Shown here in pieces: positions 9,309-17,900 of a stretch of DNA of 64,000 nt (position 1 is its first letter; each line of letters starts with the position of its first letter). The translations under genes were made by a program, and so were the position numbers. The stretch comes from Berkiella sp050247135. GTDB lineage: Bacteria > Pseudomonadota > Gammaproteobacteria > Berkiellales > Berkiellaceae. The notes beneath the pieces are model-generated. The model had not been told where the DNA came from and did no database searches. It saw only the letters and a list, made by a program, of their open reading frames with translations. Where the stretch lies: the NCBI GenBank assembly GCA_050247135.1, contig JBFWUT010000002.1:1-64000 (forward strand). The letters are read 5' to 3'.

Positions 9309-9632
9309 AAAAAATCTCTCTTGCGCTCCTAGCTACACCTTCGGCTTCTCAAGAGAGTCGCGTCTCTCTCCTTTACAAGTAGAGACCGTTACTTCGCAAC
9401 TCTTCTTGTGAATTACTTTGACTGTAAAGACTAATATTTCTCGAGCGTCAGCCTTCAACTTAGACATTTTCACAAAAGAACAAATATTATTTTGACCACA
9501 AATTAATGTGGATCTTGCCCTATTGGAAACAATACCGTTCATCTTGTGAAATAATGTGACTGTCAGTATTGCTTTGATTAAGCGATATATAGAAGGTACT
9601 ATTCATAAGACTTACAAGTATTTTGACATGAT
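9309..9632. other. Intergenic region before the PLD-like gene
   Basis: This AT-rich stretch has no convincing gene. A 69-codon reverse ORF (9333-9542) lacks a ribosome site and family likeness. The only signals are the promoter near 9574-9602 and short CTCTC/GAGAG inverted repeats near 9327-9380. Confidence 0.5.
9574..9602 (+). promoter_or_regulatory. Putative sigma-70 promoter for the PLD-like gene
   Basis: TTGATT (9574-9579) and TACTAT (9597-9602) are spaced by 17 bases, about 30 bases before the ATG at 9633. The leader would be short (about 24 nt), and no strong Shine-Dalgarno is seen. Sequence match only. Confidence 0.4.
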
Positions 9633-11273
9633 ATGAATAGTGGCCCTTCAAAGAAAAATCCAAAAGGACTGATTGCAGAAGCTCAAGATATTTTTGCAAT
9701 CAATATGGAATTGGGTGGGCAATTAGAACAAGCTTACCTACATGTTAGTGAACATATTTTAAAAAATCTTACAAACATGGAAGATTTTCTAAAACAAGAA
9801 CCATTCAATTTATCTCATTCAACGAAATTGCTTTTGTTAACAAGAGAGATTTATTTTGCTAATACTGCTTTTGAGGTGTCGACAGAGCAGGCTCATGTTA
9901 GTGCAGGACAATATTTCATTGAACACTCAAAGGATCTAGCAAACGAAGTTGAACCTAAACCTTACCAAGAAGAATCAACTCATGAGCCTTTGAAAGGAAA
10001 AAGAAGTCTTTTAACATCCTATGAGAGCCAAAGCTCAAAAAGAGCTAAACAGGCTCATGAAAATAAGCCAACATTTGCAATTGAGCGTTCAGGTGGCGTC
10101 AACGGGCAAGAATTTTTTTGGTATCAGCAAGATGAAAGTGACCAATATGATGATAATGAAGAAGTAAATTTAAGTGACGATCTTGATATTGATTACTCAG
10201 ATTTATATTCATATGATCACGAACTTCCTGAAGCCTCTGTTTCAAGAATAATGACCAATGAAGAGCACATTTCACGACTTAACTCTATCCTCAGAGATGC
10301 TGATAACTATGTTATGATTGCATCCTATGGTATTAGCATAGAGATGCTTAATCAGATCAAAGATGACATTATTAGGCTTAGATCTAAAGGGGTGGGTATT
10401 CATTTTTTTAATAGTGATCAAAAACCTTGCTCACCTGAAGTAATGCAATTTATTCATGATAATAAAATATGTTATGAAGTCATACAAACGCATGCAAAAT
10501 TTCTTTTTACTGATGGTCATATTGCAGCGATTGGCTCATTTAATTGGTTAGCTTCAGATTCTTCTAGATATCAAAATGGAAAAAACGGTACATTAGTCAT
10601 TTCTGGAAAACAAATATGCGCAGGATTAACAAGCCAAATAATGGTTTACATGCGCCAATACATTTACAAAAGGCAAGGCAACTTTACTGCAATGTCTTCA
10701 TTTAGAGACTTAGAAACGACCAACACCCCTATTTATTTTGAACTCAATGATGGATCAAAATTGACTTACCTGGCAACGTTAGACGCTCATAGACTCTTCC
10801 TTAATTCTGCATTTAACATTGCAAGAAACACTTTAACGATTTGCTGCCCATTTATAAATGCTTCCTCGGGTTTTTTAAACGATTTGCCACCCACGCTGCT
10901 TGCCAAGACTGCCAACCGAGGGGTCAAGATCAGAATAATGTGTAACAGACCAGACGTTTATAAATTGAATCAAGCCTACAGCGATTTACTGAAATTACAT
11001 AGAAACATTGAGGTAATGCCCACAGAACATCTACATCAAAAAACACTTTTAGTTGACGATCATTTAATCGCAGAGGGATCCTTTAACTGGATGAGCGCAT
11101 CAAGAGATGAAACAAGCCGTTTTCATAACTGTGAATTGACGATGGTTTATGAAGGTTCTAAAGCTAAGATTTTAATCGATGCTTTTAACAAGAGTATGGG
11201 GCTACAAGAAAAACCTGCGCTAAGTGACAATAGAGATCCTGACGTTAAGACAAATTCTGGAATTAGGCCTTAA
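9633..11273 (+). CDS. Phospholipase D-superfamily protein with two HKD motifs
   Basis: A 546-residue protein. Residues 1-200 are not recognised and include acidic stretches such as YDDNEEVNLSDDLDID. Two PLD half-domains follow. The first HxKxxxxD is HAKFLFTDGHIAAIGSFNW at residue 287; the second is HQKTLLVDDHLIAEGSFNW at residue 468. Both catalytic histidines and lysines are present, so an active two-lobed enzyme is likely. The superfamily covers phospholipases, cardiolipin synthases and nucleases. There is no signal peptide or membrane segment, which argues against cardiolipin synthase. The gene is more AT-rich than its neighbours and sits next to a Fic gene in an accessory patch. A translocated lipase or a nuclease are both possible. 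Confidence 0.8.
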   Translation: MNSGPSKKNPKGLIAEAQDIFAINMELGGQLEQAYLHVSEHILKNLTNMEDFLKQEPFNLSHSTKLLLLTREIYFANTAFEVSTEQAHVSAGQYFIEHSKDLANEVEPKPYQEESTHEPLKGKRSLLTSYESQSSKRAKQAHENKPTFAIERSGGVNGQEFFWYQQDESDQYDDNEEVNLSDDLDIDYSDLYSYDHELPEASVSRIMTNEEHISRLNSILRDADNYVMIASYGISIEMLNQIKDDIIRLRSKGVGIHFFNSDQKPCSPEVMQFIHDNKICYEVIQTHAKFLFTDGHIAAIGSFNWLASDSSRYQNGKNGTLVISGKQICAGLTSQIMVYMRQYIYKRQGNFTAMSSFRDLETTNTPIYFELNDGSKLTYLATLDAHRLFLNSAFNIARNTLTICCPFINASSGFLNDLPPTLLAKTANRGVKIRIMCNRPDVYKLNQAYSDLLKLHRNIEVMPTEHLHQKTLLVDDHLIAEGSFNWMSASRDETSRFHNCELTMVYEGSKAKILIDAFNKSMGLQEKPALSDNRDPDVKTNSGIRP

Positions 11274-11337
11274 TTTGAGCCTGGGAATGCGGCCGAAAAA
11301 TCTTTATCTAAATCACTAGCATTTAAATTAGAACAAT

Positions 11338-12828
11338 TTAAGCAAACTCAGATAATTTTAACGAACGTAGTGCTCGATTAAATATCGGTATGCCTTCATC
11401 AGGGGTTTTATCAGCCTGATCAGTTTCTAATTTATGTCGAGCATCTCCATAGTCTGACCAATTAACTGTTTGAACGTAAGCTTGCACTTGATCTAATACT
11501 TTGCAATAAGTGGTAAAATACTCATCTCTACTTGCTTGTCTTAAGCCATTAAGGTAATTATCTCGATGCACGGTTGGGATGATAACTTTATAGACTCCTG
11601 CTCTAAATAATTCCGCATTTAACATTATTCGAGAAAGTCTGCCGTTGCCATCGGAAAAGGGATGGACTTCGCTAACCACAAAATGGATATAAAGTGCTTT
11701 TGCAAGCCCCTCTGGCAAAAGCTTGTAGAACTCGAATGATTGACATAATGTACCAATAACATCCTGGGGCTCTACAAAAATGGTGTTACCTGCTTTATTG
11801 ATACTATTTTTAAAATTTCCAGGCTGTTTTTCTGGCCGCTCTTTCATAAGGTATGCATGTCTTCTCTTAATAATATCTAACAATTGAGTTGCATCGCTGG
11901 GTGTTATATCCATTTCAGATGGATCACTGGTCAGACGAAAATTGGCTAGAATATCATGACTATCAGCATGCCGGTTTTTAATTTCCTTCCCAGAAAATAC
12001 AATATCTTCTGCCTCATCAATGGCAAACTCAGTTCCTTCAATGAAATTTGAAAAATAAGATTCGAAAAAAGAGAGATTTTTTAATGAGGCGGTATTAAAT
12101 CGGTAGTCTCTTTGGTTAAAGTTGCATTTTTTTAAGTACAAATAAAGATTTTCGAATAATGTTAACCTTCTTCTATCATAGGGTTCTTTTGCGGCAACTG
12201 CGATTGCATAGGGTGTCTTTAAAGTTGAATCGGGGTTCGTTGATAACATTGAGCTAACGATATCATTTAATTTAATATATTCCCTCTGGTACCCTAATTC
12301 ATGTGATATCTGCCTTGCTTCATCCCGAATTTTATTTAGAAATTTTTCGCCTTTATGCCGCATTTCTTTTGCAAGCTCTATTTCAACTCCCTGTACACCG
12401 ATGGTTTTTATCCCTTTATTAGCTCCTCTGACTGTCGATAAATTTTCTAATAACACTCGCGGCAAATTGCTTCTAGCGAGACTAGGTAACACTTGTTCAT
12501 AATAGGAATCGCAATTTCCTTTTAACACTTTAATAATTAGCCCAGGTAGCGTTATTGTTTTTATATATGAACTGGTAACAAAGACGACAAGGTGCTCTTT
12601 ATCATAATAAGTCGGTTTTAATTCCAGAGCCGTTCTAAAGCTTAAAATACCCTTGGGAACGATGTATGCAACCATTTGCATCCATTTCTCACGAACAATC
12701 GTTTCTACAGAGGATTTCAAATCGTCAGAGTAGATCCCTTGATATAAGCGCCGCAGTTTTTTTTGTTGAAAGAGATAAGATAGCCTTTTGGCCTCTTTTT
12801 GATCTGTCGAAAAATACAGCTGCCCCAT
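11338..12828 (-). CDS. Fic-domain protein with N-terminal winged-helix/AbiEi-like region
   Basis: A 496-residue protein. Residues 1-135 resemble the N-terminal part of AbiEi-type antitoxins or regulators (LFQQKKLRRLYQGIYS, then ILSFRTALELKP). The Fic domain lies at about 250-430, with the complete catalytic motif HPFSDGNGR at 389-397. An intact inhibitory motif S-x-x-x-E-G (SNFIEG, Ser260-Gly265) precedes it, so this is a class II enzyme held inactive by its own helix. Fic enzymes usually transfer AMP from ATP to a protein hydroxyl. Four phased repeats lie directly upstream, the nearest running into the ribosome site, which suggests autoregulation through the N-terminal domain. Substrate is unknown; host-directed and housekeeping roles both remain open. 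Confidence 0.87.
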   Translation of the reverse strand: MGQLYFSTDQKEAKRLSYLFQQKKLRRLYQGIYSDDLKSSVETIVREKWMQMVAYIVPKGILSFRTALELKPTYYDKEHLVVFVTSSYIKTITLPGLIIKVLKGNCDSYYEQVLPSLARSNLPRVLLENLSTVRGANKGIKTIGVQGVEIELAKEMRHKGEKFLNKIRDEARQISHELGYQREYIKLNDIVSSMLSTNPDSTLKTPYAIAVAAKEPYDRRRLTLFENLYLYLKKCNFNQRDYRFNTASLKNLSFFESYFSNFIEGTEFAIDEAEDIVFSGKEIKNRHADSHDILANFRLTSDPSEMDITPSDATQLLDIIKRRHAYLMKERPEKQPGNFKNSINKAGNTIFVEPQDVIGTLCQSFEFYKLLPEGLAKALYIHFVVSEVHPFSDGNGRLSRIMLNAELFRAGVYKVIIPTVHRDNYLNGLRQASRDEYFTTYCKVLDQVQAYVQTVNWSDYGDARHKLETDQADKTPDEGIPIFNRALRSLKLSEFA

Positions 12829-12837
12829 AGAAAAACC

Positions 12838-12948
12838 TGAATTTCAGAATATTATAGATCTATAATATTGGAATTTTAGAATATTAACAACCAATTTTTT
12901 GGAATTTTAGGATATTATAAATATATTTTTGGAATTTTAGAACATTAT
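12838..12948 (-). promoter_or_regulatory. Four phased direct repeats upstream of the Fic gene
   Basis: Four copies of a ~17-bp motif, consensus (plus strand) GGAATTTTAGAATATTA, start near 12839, 12871, 12902 and 12932. Centre spacings are 32, 31 and 30 bp, about three helical turns each. The copy nearest the gene abuts the AGG ribosome site, so a bound protein would block both promoter and start. They look like an operator array, probably for the Fic protein's own N-terminal domain (inference). Confidence 0.7.
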
Positions 12949-12968
12949 ATCTGATTAGGTGCATATGC

Positions 12969-13223
12969 TCATGGTTGTTTTGGATAGAGTTGTTGGTATT
13001 TTTTGAGCAACTCTTCTTTGCTCTCAACAAAGTCCTCATTCACCGGAATACAATCAACCGGACACACTTGTTGGCACTGAGGTTCATCAAAATGCCCCAC
13101 GCATTCGGTGCATAAGTTAGGATCAATTTCGTAAATCATTTCACCCTGTGAAATGGCCTGGTTTGGGCATTCAGGCTCACAGACATCGCAATTGATACAT
13201 TCATCAGTAATTTTCAGTGCCAT
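12969..13223 (-). CDS. yfhL: YfhL-type 2[4Fe-4S] ferredoxin
   Basis: An 84-residue ferredoxin. The first cluster motif is CINCDVCEPEC near residue 9; the second is CTECVGHFDEPQCQQVCP, in which eight residues between the second and third cysteines mark the Alvin/YfhL subtype. It is a small cytosolic electron carrier. It is the last gene of a hemE-coaD-yfhL run, starting four bases after the coaD stop. coaD-yfhL adjacency is common in gammaproteobacteria. Confidence 0.93.
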   Translation of the reverse strand: MALKITDECINCDVCEPECPNQAISQGEMIYEIDPNLCTECVGHFDEPQCQQVCPVDCIPVNEDFVESKEELLKKYQQLYPKQP

Positions 13224-13227
13224 ACAA

Positions 13228-13713
13228 TTATCTCTTAAATTTTTCGCTTAATGCAGCTGCCACCACTTTGGGAACAAAGGAAGAAATATCACCGCCCAAT
13301 TGGGCAATCTCTGATACTAAAGAAGACGATATAAACGAATTATGTTCAGCTGGGGTTAAAAAGAGCGTTTCAATATCGGGCGCTAAACGTCGGTTCATAT
13401 TGGCTAGCTGAAATTCATATTCAAAATCCGATACCGCGCGCAAACCTCGCACAATCGCTCTAGCACCTTGTGAGCGCACAAAATCGGCCAGCAACACGCT
13501 AAAACCTTGCACCTCAACATTAGGATAAGATTTCAATGCTTCTTTAGCTAAAGCAACCCGGGTTTTAATATCAAAAGCCGGCGCTTTGCGAGCATTCTCC
13601 GCTACGGCAACGACAACCATTGAAAACATTTTTGCTGCACGCTCAACAAGCTCAATATGACCATTGGTGATGGGGTCAAAGGTGCCTGGAAAAATAACTT
13701 TATACTGATCCAT
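13228..13713 (-). CDS. coaD: Pantetheine-phosphate adenylyltransferase
   Basis: A 161-residue nucleotidyltransferase of normal length. It starts with the family motif VIFPGTFDPITNGHIEL (the TxGH-type ATP site reads TNGH) and later contains RGLRAVSDFEYEFQLANMNR, the phosphopantetheine-binding region. It converts 4'-phosphopantetheine and ATP to dephospho-CoA, the penultimate step of CoA synthesis. Shine-Dalgarno AAGGATAAAG precedes the ATG. It lies 12 bases after hemE. Confidence 0.96.
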   Translation of the reverse strand: MDQYKVIFPGTFDPITNGHIELVERAAKMFSMVVVAVAENARKAPAFDIKTRVALAKEALKSYPNVEVQGFSVLLADFVRSQGARAIVRGLRAVSDFEYEFQLANMNRRLAPDIETLFLTPAEHNSFISSSLVSEIAQLGGDISSFVPKVVAAALSEKFKR

Positions 13714-13725
13714 CGTGCTTTATCC

Positions 13726-14793
13726 TTACTTTGAATATGAATGGTAAGCGGGACTGAATTCTTTCACGGCATCAATCATTGCGCTCACCTGTTCTGGGTT
13801 GATATCTGGCGTAATACCATGTCCCAAATTAAAAATATGACCACTACCTTGACCAAACTCTTCTAATACCCTTTTCACTTCTTGACGGATCACATCCGGT
13901 TTGGCATATAACGTCGCTGGATCCAAATTACCTTGCAGGGCCACTTTATCCCCCACTCTCCTTCTAGCATCACCGATATCTTGGGTCCAATCGATGCCTA
14001 GGGCATCACAGCCGGTATTGGCAATCGCTTCTAACCATTGTCCACCTTGTTTGGTGAATAAGATCACCGGAATATCTTTAGTGTGTGCTTTGCTTTTAAG
14101 ATGGTTTACGATTATTTGCATGTAGTGAAGTGAAAACTCACGATAAGCATGTCCTGAAAGCGCGCCGCCCCACGAATCAAATACCATCACCGCTTGCGCA
14201 CCAGCTGCAATTTGCGCTTCTAAATACAAGCAACTGGTCTTAGTCACTTTCTCCAGCAACGCCTTTAACATGGCTGGTTCATTCATCATCATCGCTTTGA
14301 TAATCGAAAATGAACGACTGCTTTGTCCTTCTACCATGTAAGTCGCTACCGTCCACGGACTGCCACAAAAACCTATCACCGGCGCTTTTCCTGCTAGCTC
14401 TTTTGCGCAGATTCGCATGGCCGCCATCACATAACCTAAATCGGCTTCCATACAAGGAATAGGTAATTGATCAACCGCTTGTTGAGTACGAACGGGATGA
14501 TGAAACTGTGGACCTTCATGGGTCACAAAATGTAAACCCAATCCCATGGCATCTGGGATCGTTAATATGTCAGAAAAAATAATGGCCGCATCTAAAGGAA
14601 ACCGTTTTAACGGTTGCAGGGTAATTTCTGCAGCAACTTCGGGTGTTTGACACATCGCCATAAAACCACCCATGCGTTCACGTAGCGCACGGTATTCTGG
14701 CAAATAGCGCCCTGCTTGGCGCATAAACCAAACCGGGGTGCTATCGACCGGTTGGCGCTTCAGAGCTTTTATCAAGCGAAACGAAGAATCCAT
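13726..14793 (-). CDS. hemE: Uroporphyrinogen decarboxylase
   Basis: A 355-residue enzyme of standard length. The signature PVWFMRQAGRYLPEYR lies at about residues 20-35, and GFCGSPWTVATYMVEG near 141 is the second family motif. FSDILTIPDAMG carries the conserved catalytic Asp. It removes four carboxyl groups from uroporphyrinogen III to give coproporphyrinogen III in haem synthesis. It is first in the hemE-coaD-yfhL set. The 130 bases upstream separate it from the divergent ankyrin-like gene and should hold both promoters. Confidence 0.97.
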   Translation of the reverse strand: MDSSFRLIKALKRQPVDSTPVWFMRQAGRYLPEYRALRERMGGFMAMCQTPEVAAEITLQPLKRFPLDAAIIFSDILTIPDAMGLGLHFVTHEGPQFHHPVRTQQAVDQLPIPCMEADLGYVMAAMRICAKELAGKAPVIGFCGSPWTVATYMVEGQSSRSFSIIKAMMMNEPAMLKALLEKVTKTSCLYLEAQIAAGAQAVMVFDSWGGALSGHAYREFSLHYMQIIVNHLKSKAHTKDIPVILFTKQGGQWLEAIANTGCDALGIDWTQDIGDARRRVGDKVALQGNLDPATLYAKPDVIRQEVKRVLEEFGQGSGHIFNLGHGITPDINPEQVSAMIDAVKEFSPAYHSYSK

Positions 14794-14923
14794 TAATTAA
14801 ACTAACTCATGCTATGAAAATCTTCCTTATTTTACCCGTTTAACCTACAAGAAAATACCCAGGAACTTAAATGCCGGCACGGCACACTAACCAATAATGG
14901 GCTTGAATAGCAGGTGACCTACC

Positions 14924-17900
14924 ATGCTGGAATACCAAGAGCTGATGAGAAATCTACTTGATTTTAGAGAAATGGATGACGAGGCTTCGTATTCAGATAC
15001 AAAATCTCGTGTAGATACTTATGTTTTTGCCGATCCTGAACGCGCCTTGGCTGAGGCCATAAATTTACTTGAAGGCACTTTATCAAATGAGGATGAAAAT
15101 GTATTGATTGAAAGCTTAAATAGCCTGATGTCACAAGCCAGCGAAGCTCAAAATCAATTCCCTTTTCAAAACTTACTGGAACACATTTTAAAAAATCCCA
15201 ACGATGTAACGCATAGATGGCTAAAACAACTGCCTGCTAACACTAAATTAGCCTATATGAGTTCACAAGCGATTCCATCAAATCAAGAAGTGGATATGAG
15301 CTTCTTATTAAATAATGGCCATAAACCTACCATCGACGAACTCAGTCATTACTTTAAGCAAGCTATAGCAAAAAAACATTATGACGCCGCCAAAATGTTA
15401 TGCCTTGCTGCAAGAGTAGATAAGCAGACGCTATCTTCTTTCTTTCAAAAAGCCATTCTTACATTTGTTGACACATCATTTGATGAACGTTCCTTTGAGC
15501 CGTTCACCGTTAATGATACCATGTGTTTTCCGTCTGCAGATTCGATTTCTATAGAAGGACACGTCATATTCCGTAATGGAATATTTACCCCAGTCAATTT
15601 TACAACCCACAATGGCGCTACGCTTTCCTTCACTGACTATGATCCGATCTCACAAGAATTTTCCTATTCTTATGTGATTGATAACGAACCCAGTATTAAT
15701 TCTCGCACGGAACGTTTTCAAGTTGTAACGACAGACTCTGATGGCGATTCATTATCTGACATTATGGCGATTGATTTCTCAGATGAACTAAGTACGGTTA
15801 ACGCAGAACCACCCAGCACGCTTAGCACAGCGTCACCTCGAAAGGCAATTGAGATTTTTCTTTCAGCCTGGCCTGAAAAACCATTTAATGAGCGCACATT
15901 AATTAATGAGCTAGCAATGATGGATCTTAATCTCACAACGGCCTTTACAGACGAAACCACACACATTGATCAACGCAAATTTCTTTTTGAGATAGCTTGT
16001 CAAGCTGGAAATGTCGAGATTGGTAAACGTATTATTGATAGTACTTTTGTTACGCCTGAAGCAATTGAAGAGGCCATTAACATGGCACTACATTCAAACT
16101 CTTACCAACTTGGCATTTTAGATTACCTCTTTAGTAAAGGGGGGCGCATCCAACAGAGTCAAGTTTTACCATTAGGCAAATTACTAATAAGTAGAATGAA
16201 TGTAAGTAGAATGAATGTTGACGAAGTTGAAAAATATTTAAAGTATTGCCCAAAACCATTGACGGATATCAAACTCATTGATTTGCTAATTGGCGCTCGC
16301 TCCGAAGAAATAGTATCTCTCTTTCTGAGACATGGCTTAACTGACCCGTTAAAAGCCAGACTCTATAATTTCACTTTACCCAAAGCGACACCTCAAGTGA
16401 CGCCACAAGCTGCGCATCAAGCAGTACAGCCCGTGATTGATCCTGACGTGGCTCTATTGCGAGAAGAACTGGGTTTAGAGGATGAACCCGAAGCAGCCCC
16501 TGCCGCTGCCAATAGTCTCATAGAAGATAGGGATCTAAATCCCCAAGTGGAAGCCGCTATTGATGAAGCGGTGGCTTTGCTTGATGCACCGAACTGGTTT
16601 GGGCAAATTAATGCGCCACAAGCTGCAGCTATCGCACCAAAAGCCCAAGCTCAAGGGCCAGATCCCTTTTATTTCACTGCTGCTCGTTTTGCCCTAAAAG
16701 CAGGCTATCTACCCACGGCTGATGAAGCGCAACAAATGGCAGAGAAAGCCAGCGCAGCCTTATTGGATGCCTATAAAAGTGATAAACTTGAACACGTCGA
16801 TATTTTGAAAGAATTAGGCGCAATTCTCACGGAATCTGCAAAGAAAGAATTATTGATAACAGCAGTACAACACAACAACGCGAATAGGTTTTATGACATT
16901 TACTATGAGGGCGTATCGTTAAATGATGTTGACATTATCGATGCCGTGTTAAAAAATCCTCAACCCATATTTGTTGACGCAATACTGAACGAAAAACTGG
17001 GTAGCACAGTACTGCAAAATTTATTTATATCCGCTCATACAAATCACAATCTTGACCTGGCAAACCGCATCCTTGCTAAGGGATTTACCCCTTCTGAGTT
17101 AGATTGGCACCAAGTTTTACTGATTGCTATTGAACAAGGTGACAAAGACGCTGTTTTACGATTACTCACGCAAGGCGTCAGTGCGCGTTTTAATCAATCA
17201 GAAGCATTAAGTAAAGCCATCACCAGTCTTCGTCCCAATGCAGTCATTGTGCAAACTTTACTTGATTGTGGTGCCGACCCCAAAACACAGGGCTGCATGC
17301 TACCTTTAAAAGCGATTAAACATTATCGCGAATATTCTCACACCGCTTATTTGGATATAGCCCAGATACTGATGAAGAAAATCGTTCCTGATCAAGATTT
17401 ATCAGATGAATTTAATTATGTGAACCAAGGTGCTATTGCATTCGCAAAGTTTCAGAACATGGTATTTGAGACCATTAAAGCCTCTTTAAAGCCTCAGGAA
17501 AAAATCGCATTTGAGTTATTAGGAATTCGAGAAGTCATACGATTAAGACAGGGCGAAAGTGCCGGTGATGAGTCGTTGTCTCGAAAAGCCAATGCCCATT
17601 TCCAAGCCGTGGTAGAACCCGCCCTAGCCGGTAAATTCAATCAGGTGGCGGGGCATTCGCCACTTGAAAAAGTGGCCAATATCGAAAAAGAGATCAAAGC
17701 CTTTTTATTAGCAGAAATACTGAACGCCTGTAAACAGAATCCCTCAACGCAAAATAGCAAACTCATCAATTACATTGACAGCAATCGAGTAGCCTTAGTT
17801 GAAGGGCGCAACAAAGCCATTATGCAAGGCATGCGTGAATTAGCCACTTCAAACGAAGATAGCGCACAAATTGCTTGGCGAGCGTACGATCCTGAGGCAT

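Noticed and set aside
9333..9542. A 69-codon reverse ORF before the PLD-like gene
   Set aside because: No ribosome site, no family resemblance and irregular composition.
12838..12948. CRISPR or origin iterons
   Set aside because: Only four short AT-rich repeats with 30-32 bp spacing; no spacers of uniform unique sequence, and no replication gene next to them. Position over a start site fits an operator better.
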